Shown here one piece after another: positions 53,358 through 63,161 of a DNA stretch of 64,000 nt. Source of the DNA: Stratiformator vulcanicus (GTDB lineage: Bacteria; Planctomycetota; Planctomycetia; Planctomycetales; Planctomycetaceae). The stretch's first letter is position 1; every line of letters begins with the position of its first letter. The position numbers and the translations under genes were made by a program. The notes beneath the pieces are model-generated. The model was not told the DNA's origin and made no database searches. It saw only the letters and a program-made list of their open reading frames with translations. The DNA lies in contig NZ_CP036268.1 in the NCBI RefSeq assembly GCF_007744515.1, forward strand, positions 4,831,113 to 4,895,112. Reading direction: 5' to 3'.

Positions 53358-53927
53358 TTATTCCTCTTCGATGCCCAAGAAGAAGTCGGAAACGCGGCAC
53401 GAAAAGCCGGGGAGTACTTCTTCGCTTTCAACAGAGTCGCCTGCGCCCAGAGTCCGGAAAGCATCGTCCGCACGGAAAACGTAGACCCGACATTTTTCTG
53501 GATCAACGACCCAGACCAGCGCCGTTCCGGCGTCGAGGTATTGATCGACCTTGTCGGTGACCGCCGACCATCGGTCGGAGGGCGAGAGTACTTCGACCGC
53601 GAGATCGGGCGGGAAATCGAAGTAGGTCTGCAGGGAGACGCCCGATTCGAGACGCGATTTCCGCACGAAGGCCACATCCGGCCCTCGCACCGTGTCAGGA
53701 CCTCGTTCCAGAATGAACCCGGTGTCGTTGGTCATGATCCGGCCTTTGGACTGGCGGGGTGACCATGTGGCAAGTAGTTCTGCGACGTTCTGACACACCA
53801 TGCCGTGTAACGGTCTTGGCCGAGTCAATTCAATGATCTCCCCGCGTACGAGTTCCGCCAACGGCTCCGCCGGCATTTCGGCGAACTCGTCCGCGGTGAT
53901 GAGTCGCGTCTCGGTGGAGAAAGACAT
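53358..53927 (-). CDS. Uma2 family protein (DUF820), tandem copy 1
   Basis: 189 residues from the ATG at 53927; a TTG seven codons upstream is less likely. Core: LAELVRGEIIELTRPRPLHG, VRGPDVAFVRKSRLESG, PDLAVEVLSPSDRWSAVTDK and YLDAGTALVWVVDPEKCRVY. More divergent from copies 2 and 3 than they are from each other. First gene of the three-gene Uma2 run; the UbiA gene ends 39 nt upstream on the same strand. Confidence 0.89.
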   Translation of the reverse strand: MSFSTETRLITADEFAEMPAEPLAELVRGEIIELTRPRPLHGMVCQNVAELLATWSPRQSKGRIMTNDTGFILERGPDTVRGPDVAFVRKSRLESGVSLQTYFDFPPDLAVEVLSPSDRWSAVTDKVDQYLDAGTALVWVVDPEKCRVYVFRADDAFRTLGAGDSVESEEVLPGFSCRVSDFFLGIEEE

Positions 53928-53966
53928 GGCTGCACACTTGGAGATCAAGGAACTTGAAATTCTATT

Positions 53967-54836
53967 CTACCCCGACACCGCGGCCCGGAACCAGATGTCG
54001 GCTGCGCCGATCACCAGTAACCCGAGACTGATCACCGCGTTGACCTGAAAGAAGGCCACGTTGACCCGCGATAGGTCGTCGGGCCGGACCAGAGCGTGCT
54101 CGTAGATCAGCAGCAGGGAGATCGCGATCGCGCCGATCAGGAATAACCAACCGAGGTCGGCGGCGTACCACAGGCCGAATAGCCCGAGCACCGCGCATAG
54201 ATGGCTGATCGCCGCGATTCGCAGCGCCGATCGGATGCCGAGCCTGGCGGGGATGCTGTTGAGACCGGCTTCAGCGTCAAACTCGGCATCTTGGCAGGCA
54301 TAGAGAATGTCGAATCCGCCGACCCAGAAGAAGATGACCGCCGCCAGCAATACCGGGGGCCACGCGATCGTGCCCGTAATCGCAATCCATGCGGCGATCG
54401 GCGAGAGCATCAGCGCCGCAGCGAGCCAATAGTGGCACCACATCGTCCAGCGTTTGGCGAATGAATAGCCGAGCAAGAATGCGAGGACCGGAACGGAGAG
54501 GATCAGCGGCCACCAGTTGGGAAGGAACAGCAGCGTCGACAGTACAAACCCCGCGACGCAAATCCCGGTGAACGAGATCACGGCGGGAACGGACAGCAGC
54601 CCCGCGGGGATGTGTCGCCCTGCCGTCCTTGGATTCGCGGCATCGATCCGCCGATCGACGAGTCGATTGAAGGCCATCGCCGCGCTGCGGGCGAAAACCA
54701 TGCAAAGCACGATTCCGAAGAGGTCAGGCCAACGGACGGGGACCTCCTGCCACGCCAAGACCGCTGAAAGCAGCGCAAATGGCAATGCGAAGACGGTGTG
54801 GCTGAAGCGGATCAGCCCGAGAAAATGGCGGAACAT
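53967..54836 (-). CDS. UbiA-family prenyltransferase (menaquinone pathway, MqnP-like)
   Basis: 289 residues with about eight membrane helices. The first Asp-rich motif is AMAFNRLVDRRIDAANPRT; the second region is FDILYACQDAEFDAEAGLNS. UbiA enzymes attach a polyprenyl chain to an aromatic acceptor. Because mqnE lies 2 kb downstream on the same strand and no ubi genes are present, the likely job is prenylation in the futalosine menaquinone route (MqnP-type), with the chain from the 21.5 kb polyprenyl synthase. This assignment rests on family plus context. Confidence 0.88.
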   Translation of the reverse strand: MFRHFLGLIRFSHTVFALPFALLSAVLAWQEVPVRWPDLFGIVLCMVFARSAAMAFNRLVDRRIDAANPRTAGRHIPAGLLSVPAVISFTGICVAGFVLSTLLFLPNWWPLILSVPVLAFLLGYSFAKRWTMWCHYWLAAALMLSPIAAWIAITGTIAWPPVLLAAVIFFWVGGFDILYACQDAEFDAEAGLNSIPARLGIRSALRIAAISHLCAVLGLFGLWYAADLGWLFLIGAIAISLLLIYEHALVRPDDLSRVNVAFFQVNAVISLGLLVIGAADIWFRAAVSG

Positions 54837-55070
54837 CAGGCCGATCTCGAGTGTCTGTGGCGGCTACCGAATCGACTGTGCCAGAAACTGATGTGGAGCC
54901 TCCGATCGCAACCGCTGCTGATGCGGAATATTCACACTCGATTCGAAAGAGGCGACGTTCGGCACCATGTCGCCGCGACATCGTATCCTCTGCCGACGGA
55001 TTCGACACCCGATCGCCAAGTTCAGGCTTCGCCGGACACGCTCTGGCGATGACCGCCGTGCCTGACCTGC

Positions 55071-56477
55071 CTATTCCCAATTGTCGAGATCGGAATCTTC
55101 AACGGCGTCGTCCGCGCCGCCGGCATCGGCGACGATCTTCTGAAACTCTTCGCTGAACTCGGCGATCGCCTTGACGATTCGGACGCCGTCGTCGCCGGGC
55201 TGCTGCGACAAATCCACAACCTCAACCGTTCCCTCAAGCGACCGTGCCTCGACGGTCGGCGAGTTGAACGCTTCGCCGTTGGAGCGAAGCACGCGTGCTT
55301 CGCGACCGTCACTTAATTTGACATAGGAACCGAGCGGAAAGAGCGAAACCGTCCTCAATAGGGCACGAACCGCGGAGGGGTCGAACAATCCGGCTCGCGT
55401 ATCCTGAAGGATTTTTTCGACGGCCTTGTAAGGCAACATCGCGGGACGGTGCGGTCGTGGCGACGCCAGCGCCACGTAGACATCGGCGACGGCGGCCACT
55501 TTGGAGAGAAAATGGATCTGCGTTGCGTCTCGCCCGCGCGGATAACCGCTGCCGTCACATCGTTCATGGATTTGGTACGCGATGAAGGCGGAGCGATTCG
55601 AAACGGCCCGCATATCCTTCATCATGTCAAAGACGACGACGGGGTGCTTCGTAATTTCAAGAAACTCGATATCGTTGAGGTGACGCGAAGACGAAAAGCC
55701 CTTTGTATTGATTTTCATCATCCCGGCGTCATGAATCAGACAGCCGAGTGAGAGTTCGCGAAGCGTCTGCTCGTCGAGCCCCAACTTGGTACCAATCGCG
55801 ATTGCCAACATGCCGACATGCACGCTGTGTCTGGCGGGATACTTGCCCGATTCCGGGTTGATGCCCAGACAGGCAAATAGATCGGAATCGCCCATCAAGT
55901 CGCTCATGGCGCTATCGGCGATCTCCGAGAGTCCCTGAACGTCAAGCCCTTCACCGGAGGCGAGGGAATTGTAGATATCGGTGACGTGGTCGGCGGACTG
56001 ATTCGCGTTGGCGTTAAACTGGTCGAACTGCTCCGCGTCGTAGCCGCTCGCTCCATGCTCGACGAGCGCTGCGGCGAAGGGGTCTCCTTGCGGAGGAAGC
56101 CCGAGCGCTCCGGCGGTCGACATCTCAACGTCGAGCGCCTGGGTCATCACGTTCTGAGCGTCGGTCACGACACCGCTGCGATTCGGCGCCGATTGGCGGG
56201 CAGCCCCAGGCTTGGGAATCTGATTGGTGCGCTGAACGCTCGGCGAGGCCAGCCGACTCAGTTCGGACTTGTGGACCTTAACGTTCGCAATGTTCCTGGC
56301 CTGCAATTTGGCGAGGAATTGATCGTTGATTATTTGCCCTTCGGCGAGCAGCAGCACGTCGCGTTCGTCAAATATCGGAGCGCGTAGCCGAGTTCCGCGA
56401 CGAAGCGTGGCGGCCTCGATCGAGCGAAACTCTTCGGCTGACTGGTCAGCTCCTGACGTCGGCGATGGCGAGTCCAA
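55071..56477 (-). CDS. HD-GYP domain protein (putative c-di-GMP phosphodiesterase)
   Basis: 468 residues from a TTG start; no ATG or GTG in frame exists before an upstream stop. An N-terminal sensor-like region (about 20-75, LRRGTRLRAPIFDERDVLLL) precedes a variable linker with a predicted helix. The HD-GYP domain spans about 195-370: HSVHVGMLAIAIGTK, His249-Asp250 in GCLIHDAGMMKI, and GSGYPRG (Gly311-Tyr312-Pro313). These residues bind metals and hydrolyse cyclic di-GMP. A C-terminal beta-rich part (FPLGSYVKLSDGREARVLRS) follows. Confidence 0.93.
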   Translation of the reverse strand: MDSPSPTSGADQSAEEFRSIEAATLRRGTRLRAPIFDERDVLLLAEGQIINDQFLAKLQARNIANVKVHKSELSRLASPSVQRTNQIPKPGAARQSAPNRSGVVTDAQNVMTQALDVEMSTAGALGLPPQGDPFAAALVEHGASGYDAEQFDQFNANANQSADHVTDIYNSLASGEGLDVQGLSEIADSAMSDLMGDSDLFACLGINPESGKYPARHSVHVGMLAIAIGTKLGLDEQTLRELSLGCLIHDAGMMKINTKGFSSSRHLNDIEFLEITKHPVVVFDMMKDMRAVSNRSAFIAYQIHERCDGSGYPRGRDATQIHFLSKVAAVADVYVALASPRPHRPAMLPYKAVEKILQDTRAGLFDPSAVRALLRTVSLFPLGSYVKLSDGREARVLRSNGEAFNSPTVEARSLEGTVEVVDLSQQPGDDGVRIVKAIAEFSEEFQKIVADAGGADDAVEDSDLDNWE

Positions 56478-56750
56478 TTTCGGCGGTCGGACTAGAGAAC
56501 TGTGGACGAAAAGCCGGGGCCTGCTCTCTAATTTTCGTCACTGAATTGCCTCGCCTCCCAAGTCCTTTCAGGTATTCCCCGCACTTTTAATTCCCGCACA
56601 CCGGCAGGTAGGGAACGAACCGGTTACACTGGCAACGCGTAGGGAGAGTTCCCGATGTACTTCATTTTCACAAAGATTGCCTCATTGCACCGATGTCATG
56701 CCGCTAGATGTCGGCATTGGCGCTACTTTTGATCTTGGACGTTATCTTTC

Positions 56751-57581
56751 ATGGCCGCGGCATCTTCAGCTCTGATCGCAGCGGATGTCGGAAATACCCG
56801 CGTCAAACTCGGGTACTTTGACGGAACACTCGACGCTTCTGGCCTCCCGGTCTGCGGCAGTCGGTTTGCGATCTCGGTCAATGCGTGTGCTGATCTTGGT
56901 CCGGTCAAACGTTGGCTCGACGAGACGGGAGCGGGTTCGGAACCGCGAGTCGTGGTTTCCGACGTGAATCCCGCGGTGACGCGTGACTTAACGCGGGCTT
57001 GGAAAGAACAACTCGGGACCAAGCCGGAACAGATCCGCCGACCCGACCCGCAAATTCTTGAGAACCGGACCGATCACCCCGCCCGCACCGGCCCCGATCG
57101 CCTGTTCAACGCGGTTGCCGCGAACGTGCTTCGACCGAAGGCCAAGCCCGCCATCATCATCGATGCCGGGACGGCGACGACGATCGATTTGGTCGCCGCG
57201 GACGGCGCCTTCGAAGGTGGGGCCATCCTTCCCGGCTTTGCACTCTCAGCACAGGCGCTCCAATCGTACACCGCGCTGCTGCCTCTGGTGGCTTCGGATG
57301 ATGTGACTGACTCCCGGCCGAATCCGCTGGGTAGAAACACGCGCGATGCAATCCGCAGCGGTCTGTACTGGGGAGGTGTGGGTGCGGTCATCGAACTGGT
57401 TCGCCGGATCAGCATCGAACTCGACGATCAACCGGCGATCTATCTCACGGGGGGAGCCGCCCCCCGGCTCGTGCCGTACGTCGCCCAAGCCCGTCATCTT
57501 CCGACATTCGCCCTGCAAGGCATGGTCCTCACTTCCCGTCGATCAGCGGGAACTAGGGAGGAGAGCAATTGTGGCGACTAA
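56751..57581 (+). CDS. coaX: type III pantothenate kinase
   Basis: 276 residues. Phosphorylates pantothenate, the first step of CoA synthesis. Acetate/sugar-kinase-fold motifs: LIAADVGNTRVKLGYFDG, HPARTGPDRLFNAVAANVL, AIIIDAGTATTIDLVAADGA and GGAILPGFALSAQAL, and YLTGGAAPRLVPYV. The C-terminal tail of about 20 residues (SRRSAGTREESNCGD) exceeds the fold. It is divergent from the HD-GYP gene over 273 nt and precedes the MnmE-like gene by 61 nt, probably in one transcript. Confidence 0.94.
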   Translation: MAAASSALIAADVGNTRVKLGYFDGTLDASGLPVCGSRFAISVNACADLGPVKRWLDETGAGSEPRVVVSDVNPAVTRDLTRAWKEQLGTKPEQIRRPDPQILENRTDHPARTGPDRLFNAVAANVLRPKAKPAIIIDAGTATTIDLVAADGAFEGGAILPGFALSAQALQSYTALLPLVASDDVTDSRPNPLGRNTRDAIRSGLYWGGVGAVIELVRRISIELDDQPAIYLTGGAAPRLVPYVAQARHLPTFALQGMVLTSRRSAGTREESNCGD

Positions 57582-57642
57582 CACAGCCGACCAGGAAATT
57601 CGGAATCGTGCGGAAACGACGGACCAATAGGGGCGGCGGTTA

Positions 57643-58803
57643 ATGAATTCGTCCGATATCGCTTGCCGGATCGAAGTGCTGACCGCGGCGGGTCGTGGAG
57701 CGATCGGCACGCTGCGATTTGTCGGCCCGGTCGATCTCATTGACGCCGCGGAGTGCTTTCGGGCAGCCAATGGGCGATCGATCGCCGATCAAATGACGAA
57801 TCGCATTTTCTTCGGCCATTGGGGACGGGGAGAAGCGACCGAGGAGGTGGTACTGTGCCGAACGTCTGCTGACGAATTAGAAATCCACTGTCACGGCGGC
57901 TCCGCGGCGATCACTCGCATTCTAAACGATGTCCGTGCTGCCGGTGCGACTGTCGCGCGCGAAAGCACTTCTCCGGAGGATCAATCACACGGACTCAGCG
58001 ACAAGTTCGCGCAGGTCGTCACGGGCGCGCTGACGGCGCGGACCGCCTTGCTCGCACTCGGCCAATTCAACGGCGCGTTCAACGTGTGGCTCGATCGCAT
58101 TGAAGAGATCGACTCCGACTTTCAACTACGATCGGAAGTCGAAGCGGTCATCAGTCGCGGTGACGTGGGCATCCATCTGACCGCACCGTGGCAGGTGGTC
58201 CTCTACGGTCAGCCCAATGTCGGCAAATCGAGCCTGATCAACGCCCTGCTCGGATACGGCCGCGCAATCGTTTCGTCGACCGCCGGCACAACGCGAGACG
58301 TCGTCTCCGCAGAAACGGCGCTTGACGGCTGGCCGATTCGGCTCAGCGACACAGCCGGCTTGCGAGACAGTTCCGATGACATCGAGCAGGCCGGCATCGG
58401 TCGAGCACTCGAACAAATTGAAACGAGCGACTGCCGAATCCTCGTCATTGACGGCAGCCGGCCCCTCACGCCCGCTGAGCGGGAACTGTGCGAACAATCC
58501 CGCCCCAATATTGTCGTCCGGAACAAATCGGACCTGTCGACCGTGGCGGTGTTGCCTGCCAACTTTGAGGGCGTCGTAGTCTCAGCGACGACCGGCCGCG
58601 GGATCGATGAGTTGGCCGAGTTGATCGTCGACGAACTCGTCCCCGATCCGCCGACGCCCGAACTGCCGATACCCGTGACCCACCGCCAGATCGAGTTGCT
58701 GCGGGAGGCCGCCGACCTTGCGGCACATGGCCAGCAAACCGCAGCACTGGAAGTCTTGCAGCAGATGCGAACCGGCCAAGACGAATGGCCGACCCGAGAG
58801 TGA
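57643..58803 (+). CDS. MnmE/TrmE-like GTPase lacking the C-terminal catalytic motif
   Basis: 386 residues, about 60 shorter than MnmE. Residues about 1-115 resemble the N-terminal folate-binding domain (RIEVLTAAGRGAIGTLRFVG, ELEIHCHGGSAAITRIL). The G domain is complete: YGQPNVGKSSLINALLGYGR (G1, from about 188), SSTAGTTRDVVS, SDTAGLRDSSDDIE (about 236) and RNKSD (about 294). The final C-(I/L)-G-K motif, where the Cys acts in tRNA uridine modification, is absent: the protein ends DEWPTRE. So it is probably a paralogue with a different job. Confidence 0.9.
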   Translation: MNSSDIACRIEVLTAAGRGAIGTLRFVGPVDLIDAAECFRAANGRSIADQMTNRIFFGHWGRGEATEEVVLCRTSADELEIHCHGGSAAITRILNDVRAAGATVARESTSPEDQSHGLSDKFAQVVTGALTARTALLALGQFNGAFNVWLDRIEEIDSDFQLRSEVEAVISRGDVGIHLTAPWQVVLYGQPNVGKSSLINALLGYGRAIVSSTAGTTRDVVSAETALDGWPIRLSDTAGLRDSSDDIEQAGIGRALEQIETSDCRILVIDGSRPLTPAERELCEQSRPNIVVRNKSDLSTVAVLPANFEGVVVSATTGRGIDELAELIVDELVPDPPTPELPIPVTHRQIELLREAADLAAHGQQTAALEVLQQMRTGQDEWPTRE

Positions 58804-58900
58804 GTTCGTACCATTTTGCCCGGCCCTTTCCCTCCGCTTTCTGCCGCGTCGTTTGCTGGCTGAAATGAGATAAGCGCCTCGTCCGCACCTCAGTTTCGTA

Positions 58901-60736
58901 ATGTCCGCCGTGACCGCGCCGCCTCCGCCCGACTCCTCTACAATGCACGCGTCGCCGCCGGCGAGTTGGTTGTTTGCTCCGGTTTCGATCGCGACTTTGG
59001 TTTATTTTCGGATCGGGCTCGGCCTGATTCTGCTGTGGGAATCGTACCGCTTTCTCAGCTCCGGCTGGGTTCAATCGCTCTTTCTCGACCCGCCGTTGCG
59101 GTTCACCTATTTCGGTTTCGGATGGGTTCCCATGCTCCCCGACCCGTGGCTGACGGGTGTCTTCTACGCGCTCGGGGGCCTCGGGATTTGCGTGGCCGCG
59201 GGGCTGCTGTATCGCATCACGATGCCGCTGCTGTTTTTGACATTCAGCTACATCTTCCTGCTGGACCAGTCTAATTACCTCAACCACTTTTATCTGGTGG
59301 TCATCATCTGCGGGTTGATGTGCTTGCTGCCGGCGTATCGAGCGTTCTCTCTCGACGCAAAGCTCTTTCCGGCAATCCGATCGCAGACCATGCCGCGATG
59401 GGTCCGCGAACTCCTTCGCTTTCAAATCGGTGTCGCGTACTTCTTCGGCGGGATCGCCAAGCTCAATCCCGATTGGCTCTCGGGCATTCCGATGCAATTG
59501 ATGCTGATGGCGAACGACGACTTCCCGCTCGTCCGACCATTTTTCGGCGAAGTTTGGGTCGCGCTGCTCTTCGCGTACGGCGGACTGCTGCTCGATCTGC
59601 TGATTGTGCCGGCGCTGTGGTGGAAGCCGACACGAATCCCGGCACTCCTTGTGGCGGCTTCGTTCCATCTGATGAACGACATGCTGTTTCGGATCGGCAT
59701 CTTCCCGTGGTTCATGCTCGCGGCGACGGTGATCCTTTGGCCGCCCTTCCCGCTCAGGCCGCTCGCCCTGCTGCGGATCTACGGTAGTTTGATCGTCATC
59801 CGACAGATTCTCGGCATTTTGGAGATCACCGATGAGGCTGTTCCGATGGAGAACGCCGTCGTCGCCGGACTCAGCGCGGCCGCGCTGAGCCTGTTCCTTT
59901 TTCGAAGATCGCGGCTGATCGGGCTGATCGGTTTCATTGCGATCCAAGTCGTCGGTGCCCTCCTGTTTGACGTCGCCGTGCCCGGTATTCTGTTCGAGCC
60001 GCAATGGGCGGGACTGGCGTTGCTACTGGTCTCAGCAATCGCCGCGGCGGTCCTGCTCTTTCCCCCACGAGCCCTTCGCGACCTCTCCGTGAGTCAGGAG
60101 CAGATGCCTCAACCGCTAAAAGATCGCTCCCCGGCACGGCAGGGACGTTGGGGGCAAACCGTCGTCCTGACAGGGTTGGTCCTACTCATGACTTGGCAGT
60201 GCCTCATGCCGCTAAGGCATTGGCTCTATCCGGGTGACGTCAGTTGGACCGAGGAAGGACACAAATATGCCTGGCACATGAAGCTGCGGGTGAAGGTCGC
60301 AGACTACGCTCACTTCTTCATCGTGGGAGAGGACGGCCGAACGCTGGCGGACGTGCCGATCTTCACGCCCGGCACCGACTTTCGCTACGACCGGCGCGGC
60401 GGAGCGGGCAACAAGGCGGATCGCGAGGCCGCGTTCGAGCAGTGGATCGACGACTTCATCGCACGGACGCAATTAACACCGCGGCAGGCTTCGACGATGT
60501 CGACCCGTCCCGAATTGATCCGGCAGTACGCGCATCAGTTGGCCGAGCGATTCGAAGAGGAATTCGCCGCGCCTGTCGGAGTGACGGCCAATATCGCGGT
60601 CTCCCTCAATGCCCGAGAGCCGCAGCTCCTGGTTTCGCCGGACGCTGATCTCTCGCAGAAGAATGCGACGTGGGCCCCGGCGGATTGGATTCTGCCAAAC
60701 GAAGCCCTGCGGCCCGAGATTCGCCGATGGGATTAG
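58901..60736 (+). CDS. HTTM domain membrane protein (vitamin K-dependent carboxylase-like)
   Basis: 611 residues with roughly ten membrane segments in the first 430, then a soluble C-terminal domain. The HTTM features are [60 protein letters not shown] and [41 protein letters not shown] follows with the conserved [23 protein letters not shown]-type sequence ([18 protein letters not shown]) marks the start of the soluble part. Bacterial members are of unsettled function; vertebrate homologues gamma-carboxylate glutamates with vitamin K. Confidence 0.92.
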   Translation: MSAVTAPPPPDSSTMHASPPASWLFAPVSIATLVYFRIGLGLILLWESYRFLSSGWVQSLFLDPPLRFTYFGFGWVPMLPDPWLTGVFYALGGLGICVAAGLLYRITMPLLFLTFSYIFLLDQSNYLNHFYLVVIICGLMCLLPAYRAFSLDAKLFPAIRSQTMPRWVRELLRFQIGVAYFFGGIAKLNPDWLSGIPMQLMLMANDDFPLVRPFFGEVWVALLFAYGGLLLDLLIVPALWWKPTRIPALLVAASFHLMNDMLFRIGIFPWFMLAATVILWPPFPLRPLALLRIYGSLIVIRQILGILEITDEAVPMENAVVAGLSAAALSLFLFRRSRLIGLIGFIAIQVVGALLFDVAVPGILFEPQWAGLALLLVSAIAAAVLLFPPRALRDLSVSQEQMPQPLKDRSPARQGRWGQTVVLTGLVLLMTWQCLMPLRHWLYPGDVSWTEEGHKYAWHMKLRVKVADYAHFFIVGEDGRTLADVPIFTPGTDFRYDRRGGAGNKADREAAFEQWIDDFIARTQLTPRQASTMSTRPELIRQYAHQLAERFEEEFAAPVGVTANIAVSLNAREPQLLVSPDADLSQKNATWAPADWILPNEALRPEIRRWD

Positions 60737-60775
60737 CGAGACGCGGATGAGTTTAGCGGATTTGTAAGGCGTCTC

Positions 60776-60802
60776 GATCCGCTTACTTCGTGCGCGGCTT
60801 GT
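60776..60802 (+). repeat. single half-site of repeat C
   Basis: 27 bp identical to the right arm at 29241-29267 (GATCCGCTTAC...GTGCGCGGCTTGT). No matching left arm is clear; GATGAGTTTAGCGGATTT at 60747-60764 is a very weak relic. Lies in the HTTM/kinase gap. Confidence 0.88.
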
Positions 60803-60978
60803 ATTCGGCGATTTTCTATTTTCGGCGGGCACTGACCCCGCGACGTGATCGGGGCTGAATTGCGGCTGGTACCGGCCTCGTTCACAATGCGCAGTTCATT
60901 GAGCAAGCGGGCCGTCGGCGGCGTTCGTCGATGTCGGCCGGAAGTTGACGTGGGGCGAACGCGCCGGGGCTGCCAAGG

Positions 60979-62001
60979 ATGAGCGACGAGCGCATTGGTG
61001 ACTACGTGCTGGGGACCGTTTTGGGCCGCGGCACCGTGGGGACGGTCTATCGGGCGGTCCACCACAAAACGGGCGAGGCGGTGGCGCTCAAGGTCCTGCT
61101 GCCGCAGGTCTCCGAAGATGAAGACATCGTCGCGAGGTTCAACCGCGAGATCGAAATCCTTGAGAGGCTCAGTCACCCGAACGTGATCGCCCTCCACAGT
61201 TGGGGCCGCCACAAGGGGCAGCTTTACTACACGATGGAACTCGTCGAGGGAGGCACGCTCAAGCAACTGCTCCGCAATAAGATCAGCCTGCAGTGGCAGG
61301 ACGCCGTCGAGATCGGCTGGCAGGTCTGCAGCGCCCTGCAGCACCTGCATAATCACGGCGTGATCCATCGCGACTTGAAACCGGCCAACCTGTTCTTCGC
61401 CGACGACGGCACGGTCAAACTCGGCGACTTCGGCATCGCCCTCGATACCGGGGCGACCGAGCTGACGCAAAGCGGCCTGACCGTCGGAACTTACATGTAT
61501 ATGTCGCCGGAGCAGATCCGCGGCGAGCGGGCGATCGGCCCGAAGACCGACATCTACGCCCTCGGCTGTCTGATTTACGAAATGGTGACCGGGCGGCCGC
61601 CGTTTCAGGGCGAGAATTTCGCCCAAATCTTCGACCAGCACCTGCAAACGCCGCCGCCTCCCATTTCAATTTACGACCCGTCGATCCCCGAAGAACTCGA
61701 CGACCTCGTGCAGTTGATGCTGAAGAAGAACCCGGAGAAACGGCCCTTCAACGCGCGAACCGTCCAGGGAATGTTGGCTGAAGTCACGATGAAATGGGAC
61801 GAGTCGAACGGAAAACGTGAGAGCAAGCGGAAGTCTCGCCAGAAGCCAGACATTTGGGCGATCGAGCGCCGCAAGCCCATTTTGGCCGAACTGATTCGTG
61901 AGACGAGGCCCGCCGACGTCAGAACACCCAGTTGGCTCATGATCGCGGTGATCGTCCTCGTCGCGATCTTGCTGGCGACACTCGGCCAGTTCGTCTCTTG
62001 A
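60979..62001 (+). CDS. Ser/Thr protein kinase with C-terminal membrane anchor
   Basis: 340 residues. A Hanks-type kinase domain (about 7-270): Gly loop [20 protein letters not shown], Lys38 in [19 protein letters not shown] (Asp132), DFGIALD (Asp150), [21 protein letters not shown] basic, Lys/Arg-rich linker (about 275-310) is followed by a membrane helix at about 318-338 ([20 protein letters not shown]) with a very short outside tail, so there is no external sensor domain. Monocistronic as far as visible. Confidence 0.95.
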   Translation: MSDERIGDYVLGTVLGRGTVGTVYRAVHHKTGEAVALKVLLPQVSEDEDIVARFNREIEILERLSHPNVIALHSWGRHKGQLYYTMELVEGGTLKQLLRNKISLQWQDAVEIGWQVCSALQHLHNHGVIHRDLKPANLFFADDGTVKLGDFGIALDTGATELTQSGLTVGTYMYMSPEQIRGERAIGPKTDIYALGCLIYEMVTGRPPFQGENFAQIFDQHLQTPPPPISIYDPSIPEELDDLVQLMLKKNPEKRPFNARTVQGMLAEVTMKWDESNGKRESKRKSRQKPDIWAIERRKPILAELIRETRPADVRTPSWLMIAVIVLVAILLATLGQFVS

Positions 62002-62068
62002 AATCCCGTCGTCGTGACAAGCCCGCGCCGCGAGCAAGGGACTCCACCGAACGATTCTGCAATCGTCC

Positions 62069-62470
62069 TTAAATCGTCAATCGAAGCATCGCAAAGATCG
62101 CAGCTACGGCGATGGCGAACACGGCGAAGAGGACCAATGCGGAACGAATATCGCTCTTCTCCCGGCGACCGATCGCAATCATGCCGTCCGTCATCGCCGC
62201 GAAGAGCCGATCGCGGTCCGACTCGTCACTCAGGACCCGCACCTCGTAACGGGACCGCTCATCGTCTTTGAGAAAACCCGCAATCGACTGCCATTGCTCG
62301 GTCTCCCGGTGTTTCGCCTCGACGGCGAAGCGGAACAACTGAACCCAACCGGGTCGGCTGATCGCCGCCAGTTCCAACTCGGTGACCCGGGCAGACCGGC
62401 CGAAATATCCCGATGCGTCGAGCCAATCCCGCAGGTCGCGCTCCGTGACTCGATTGGCGATCAGAGGCAT
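62069..62470 (-). CDS. tail-anchored protein of unknown function
   Basis: 133 residues. Soluble N-terminal region (about 1-105) with VTERDLRDWLDASGYFGRSA and SAVQ-like GWVQLFRFAVEAKHRETEQW; a hydrophobic C-terminal segment (about 110-131, ALVLFAVFAIAVAAIFAMLR) should anchor it to a membrane. No known motif. Convergent with the kinase gene, 67 nt away; whether it interacts with the kinase is unknown. Confidence 0.75.
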   Translation of the reverse strand: MPLIANRVTERDLRDWLDASGYFGRSARVTELELAAISRPGWVQLFRFAVEAKHRETEQWQSIAGFLKDDERSRYEVRVLSDESDRDRLFAAMTDGMIAIGRREKSDIRSALVLFAVFAIAVAAIFAMLRLTI

Positions 62471-62480
62471 GACGGCTGAA

Positions 62481-62510
62481 AGGTGAGAGGTTGGTGGTGA
62501 GAGGTAAGTG
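62481..62510 (-). repeat. degenerate heptamer repeat remnant
   Basis: On the minus strand CCTCTCAC occurs twice (with CACCAA between), matching the (CCTCTCA)9 unit near 30.96 kb. Lies between the tail-anchored protein gene and msrA. Confidence 0.6.
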
Positions 62511-62560
62511 AACGCGGTGCTCGGGTTCTAAGCTGCGTTACATGACGTCTGTCCCGCCCC

Positions 62561-63037
62561 TTAGATGTGGCAGCCGCTGCGGCCGGTCTTCTCGAAGTAT
62601 TGCTGGTGGTAGTCTTCGGCCGGGTAGAACGTCGGAGCCGGTTCGATCAGCGTGACGATCTGTCGTCGGTGCCGACCCGATTCGTTTTGCACCGCCATCG
62701 ACGTCCGGGCCGCTTCGAGTTGCCCCTCGTCGTGCCCGAAGATCACCGACCGGTATTGAGAGCCGTAATCGGGTCCCTGCCGATTCAGTTGTGTCGGGTC
62801 ATGAATCTTCCAGAAGACGTCCAGCAAATGCTCGTAGCTGGCGATCTCCGGATCGAATTCGACCTCGGTCACTTCGGCGTGGCCGGTGCTGCCGGAGCAG
62901 ACCTGCTTATATGTCGGGTTCTCCGACTCCCCACCGGCATAGCCGACGCGTGTCGAGACGACGCCATCCGTTTTGCGGAACGCATCTTCAACCCCCCAGA
63001 AACAGCCCGCGCCAAACGTTGCTTTTTCAGTTGCCAT
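62561..63037 (-). CDS. msrA: peptide methionine-(S)-S-oxide reductase
   Basis: 158 residues. The catalytic Cys12 sits in [40 protein letters not shown] and [20 protein letters not shown] with YRSVIF match MsrA. A second Cys near the end (GRSGCHI, Cys156) is likely the resolving cysteine. The enzyme repairs oxidised methionine (S epimer) in proteins with thioredoxin as reductant. No signal peptide, so cytoplasmic. It is divergent from the sulfatase gene, 124 nt apart. Confidence 0.96.
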   Translation of the reverse strand: MATEKATFGAGCFWGVEDAFRKTDGVVSTRVGYAGGESENPTYKQVCSGSTGHAEVTEVEFDPEIASYEHLLDVFWKIHDPTQLNRQGPDYGSQYRSVIFGHDEGQLEAARTSMAVQNESGRHRRQIVTLIEPAPTFYPAEDYHQQYFEKTGRSGCHI

Positions 63038-63161
63038 CGATTTCTCCTCGAAAGTCGTATTCCATCATACGCGCTACCAGGGCGGCGGCGAGTTGCGTCT
63101 TACCATTGTCAGCCCCTAAGCTCTCGATCGACGCTCGCTGACCTAACGGGAAATCAGAACG

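Noticed and set aside
57570-57629. 19-codon GTG frame after AGGAGAG, between coaX and the MnmE-like gene
   Set aside because: Too short and overlapping the coaX end; the ribosome-binding-like sequence is within coaX codons.
58466-60004. 512-codon open frame on the minus strand
   Set aside because: It lies fully antisense to the HTTM gene and part of the MnmE-like gene, is extremely Arg/Gln/Glu-rich and has no family features; it is a codon-bias shadow.
60733-61647. 304-codon minus-strand frame over the kinase gene
   Set aside because: It is antisense to well-conserved kinase motifs; no independent support.
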